A stretch of 15,123 nt of DNA from assembly GCA_910588625.1 (NCBI GenBank), contig CAJUQN010000069.1:1-15123 (forward strand), written 5' to 3'. Both the position numbers and the translations under genes were made by a program. Positions 13,907-15,123 of this stretch are shown in pieces. The notes under the pieces were generated by a model. It had not been told where the DNA came from. It saw only the letters and a list, made by a program, of their open reading frames with translations, and ran no database searches. This DNA comes from an uncultured Oscillospiraceae bacterium. GTDB taxonomy: Bacteria > Bacillota > Clostridia > Oscillospirales > Oscillospiraceae. Positions within the stretch are counted from its first letter, which is position 1. Each line of letters opens with the position of its first letter.

Positions 13907-13922
13907 TGGCTTACAATAGTAA
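13881..13922 (+). promoter_or_regulatory. Probable operator of the second BlaI-type repressor
   Basis: ACAAATGT (13881-13888) is an ACA-nn-TGT dyad on the -35 edge, with TGTAGTC at 13886-13892, and TTAC-AATA-GTAA (13911-13922) is a palindrome over the start of transcription. The layout copies that of the first pair, but the half-sites differ (GTAGTC and TTAC/GTAA instead of GTAGAC/GTCTAC), which would let the two repressors keep to their own promoters. Confidence 0.55.
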
Positions 13923-13940
13923 ACCAAGGAGGTGGAGCAC

Positions 13941-14324
13941 ATGGAGGAGAAGCGGGACGCCCTCTCCCCCAGCGAGTGGCGGGTGATGGAGTGCCTCTGG
14001 CCCGGCCCCAAAACCCTGATGGAGCTGGTGGGGCTGTTGAAGGACAGCGCCGGCTGGGCCAAGAGCACCGTCACCACCATGGTGCGGCGGATGGAGGAAA
14101 AAGGGCTCATCACCTATGAGCTGTCCGGCCGGACGAAGATCTTCCGGGCCGTCCTGGCCCGGGAGGACGCCGCGGCGGTGGAGACCGATTCGCTGCTGGA
14201 GCGAGCCTTCCACGGCAGTGTAGGCCTGCTGGTCAGCTCACTGATGGACCGCAGCTCCCTGAGCAAGGCGGATATCGACGAGCTTTACGCCATTCTGGAC
14301 AAGGCCGAGGAGGGAAGAAAATGA
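13941..14324 (+). CDS. BlaI/MecI-family transcriptional repressor (second copy)
   Basis: A 127-residue BlaI-family winged-helix repressor, the same length as the protein encoded at 1817 and parallel to it throughout: LSPSEWRVMECLW, GWAKSTVTTMVRRMEEKGL, and the tail FHGSVGLLVSSLMDRSSLSK against YQGSVGMMMSAMSRQEGLSL. The recognition helix differs in part (STVTTMVRR against STTITILHR), in line with the different operator. ATG 13941 has AAGGAGG 7 nt upstream (13927-13933); an in-frame GTG at 13932 overlaps that site. The stop overlaps the next gene (ATGA at 14321). It probably represses its own operon. Confidence 0.9.
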   Translation: MEEKRDALSPSEWRVMECLWPGPKTLMELVGLLKDSAGWAKSTVTTMVRRMEEKGLITYELSGRTKIFRAVLAREDAAAVETDSLLERAFHGSVGLLVSSLMDRSSLSKADIDELYAILDKAEEGRK

Positions 14325-15123
14325 AAGCCATCTTGATTACATCGTCTATCCTCATTTTAGCTATGGCCGCGTTCCGGCGGGTGCTCCGGGGGCGGTTCCG
14401 GCCCCAGGTACAGTACGCTTTGTGGCTGGTGCTGGCGGTGCGCCTGCTGGTTCCGCTGGAGATGGCCCCCAGCGCGTTCAGCGCTCTGGCTCTGCTGGAC
14501 CGGGCGGAGGAGCCCGCCCGGGTGGCACAGGCCATCGGGCAGACCACGGTGCCCTTCCCGGCCATGTCCTATGAGGACGCCTTTGACCAGGCCCTCAGCG
14601 AGATTCAGCAGAGCACGACCGTTACCACCAGCTTCACCGACCTGGACCAGGTGGAGCGCCGGGCCCGGGAGCTCCAGGCCAAGCAGCCTACCCTGGCCCA
14701 GCTGGTGGCAAAATACGCCCGGCCCGTCTGGCTGGGCGGCACGGCCCTGATGGCGGCCTGGTTCCTGCTGGTGAATTTCCAGCTGCGGCGGAAGCTGCGC
14801 CGGGCGCTCCCAGTGGAGGTGGCCGACTGCTCCCTGCCGGTGTACGTCACCCCGGAACTGTCCTCCCCCTGCCTGTGCGGGGTGTTCCGGCCCGCGGTGT
14901 ACGTCACCCCCGCCGCCCTGACCGACCTGGACCGCCTGCGCCACGTGCTGGCCCACGAGCTGACCCACTACCGCCACCGGGACCACTGGTGGGCGCTGGC
15001 GCGGTGCGCCTGCCTGTGCGTGTACTGGTTCGACCCGCTGGTGTGGTGGGCGGCGGCCATGTCCCGGCAGGACTGCGAGCTGGCCTGTGACGCCGGGGCC
15101 ATCCGCCGCCTGGGGGAGGAGGA
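14321..15123 (+). CDS. BlaR1/MecR1-like M56 metallopeptidase sensor (second copy, cut by window end)
   Basis: An open frame of 267 codons runs off the right edge with no stop. A first membrane segment (MKAILITSSILILAMAAF) and a second (VQYALWLVLAVRLLVPLEM) are followed by a longer extracytoplasmic loop than usual (about 50-125, with ELQAKQPTLAQL), a third membrane segment near 130-150, and the M56 site HELTH (212-216), with the further Glu E253 in CELACDAG. It resembles the sensor at 2197 in the zinc-site region (ACDEGALKRLG there, ACDAGAIRRLG here). The ectodomain lies outside the window, so whether it is a penicillin-binding sensor cannot be told. GAGGAGGG upstream and the overlap with the repressor stop support ATG 14321. 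Confidence 0.88.
   Translation, partial: MKAILITSSILILAMAAFRRVLRGRFRPQVQYALWLVLAVRLLVPLEMAPSAFSALALLDRAEEPARVAQAIGQTTVPFPAMSYEDAFDQALSEIQQSTTVTTSFTDLDQVERRARELQAKQPTLAQLVAKYARPVWLGGTALMAAWFLLVNFQLRRKLRRALPVEVADCSLPVYVTPELSSPCLCGVFRPAVYVTPAALTDLDRLRHVLAHELTHYRHRDHWWALARCACLCVYWFDPLVWWAAAMSRQDCELACDAGAIRRLGEE

Noticed and set aside
1..15123. tRNA genes, rRNA genes or a CRISPR array
   Set aside because: No cloverleaf-like segments, rRNA signatures or regularly spaced repeats with unique spacers were seen; the only regular repeats are the 11-bp array and the 18-bp pair.

Overview
The window looks like a piece of a GC-rich gut Clostridia genome, most likely Oscillospiraceae-like. This rests on the high GC, strong AGGAGG ribosome binding sites, a VanG-type D-Ala-D-Ser vancomycin resistance cluster, and debris from conjugative elements of the kind common in gut Firmicutes. 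The taxon is an inference. All intact genes lie on the + strand.

Positions 1-1720 are a graveyard of mobile-element pieces: two fragments of one IS5-family transposase joined head to head in opposite orientations (1-383), a Sel1-repeat relaxase remnant with an internal deletion and a frameshift (388-1031), a nucleotidyltransferase joined to it tail to tail (minus strand, up to 1478), the first codons of an element primase-like gene (1563), and the last codons of an ABC transporter ATPase (to 1719).

Positions 1757-5943 hold a complete BlaI/BlaR1-like pair: a promoter with palindromic operator, a BlaI-family repressor, and an M56 metallopeptidase sensor whose ectodomain of about 918 residues has no penicillin-binding fold that I can see and is built from duplicated modules.

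Positions 5946-13684 hold the glycopeptide resistance cluster in the order vanG-vanXY-vanT-vanR-vanS-orf-vanY. Five 11-bp phased direct repeats precede vanG and look like a VanR binding array. VanT would make D-Ser, VanG would join D-Ala to D-Ser, VanXY and VanY would remove D-Ala-ended precursors, and VanRS would control expression. The Tyr-to-Asn change in the racemase domain of VanT supports serine specificity. A small exported protein of unknown function is translationally coupled to vanS. vanG/vanXY/vanT and vanR/vanS/orf form two chains of overlapping start and stop codons, with a probable vanR promoter between them. A strong terminator-like hairpin separates orf from vanY.

Positions 13685-13940 carry a GC-rich hairpin, a possible minus-strand small RNA, and the promoter/operator of a second BlaI/BlaR1-like pair (13941 to the window end; the sensor is cut by the edge). 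The van cluster is therefore bracketed by two separate BlaI/M56 regulatory pairs. This arrangement, and the large non-PBP sensor, are the most unusual things here.
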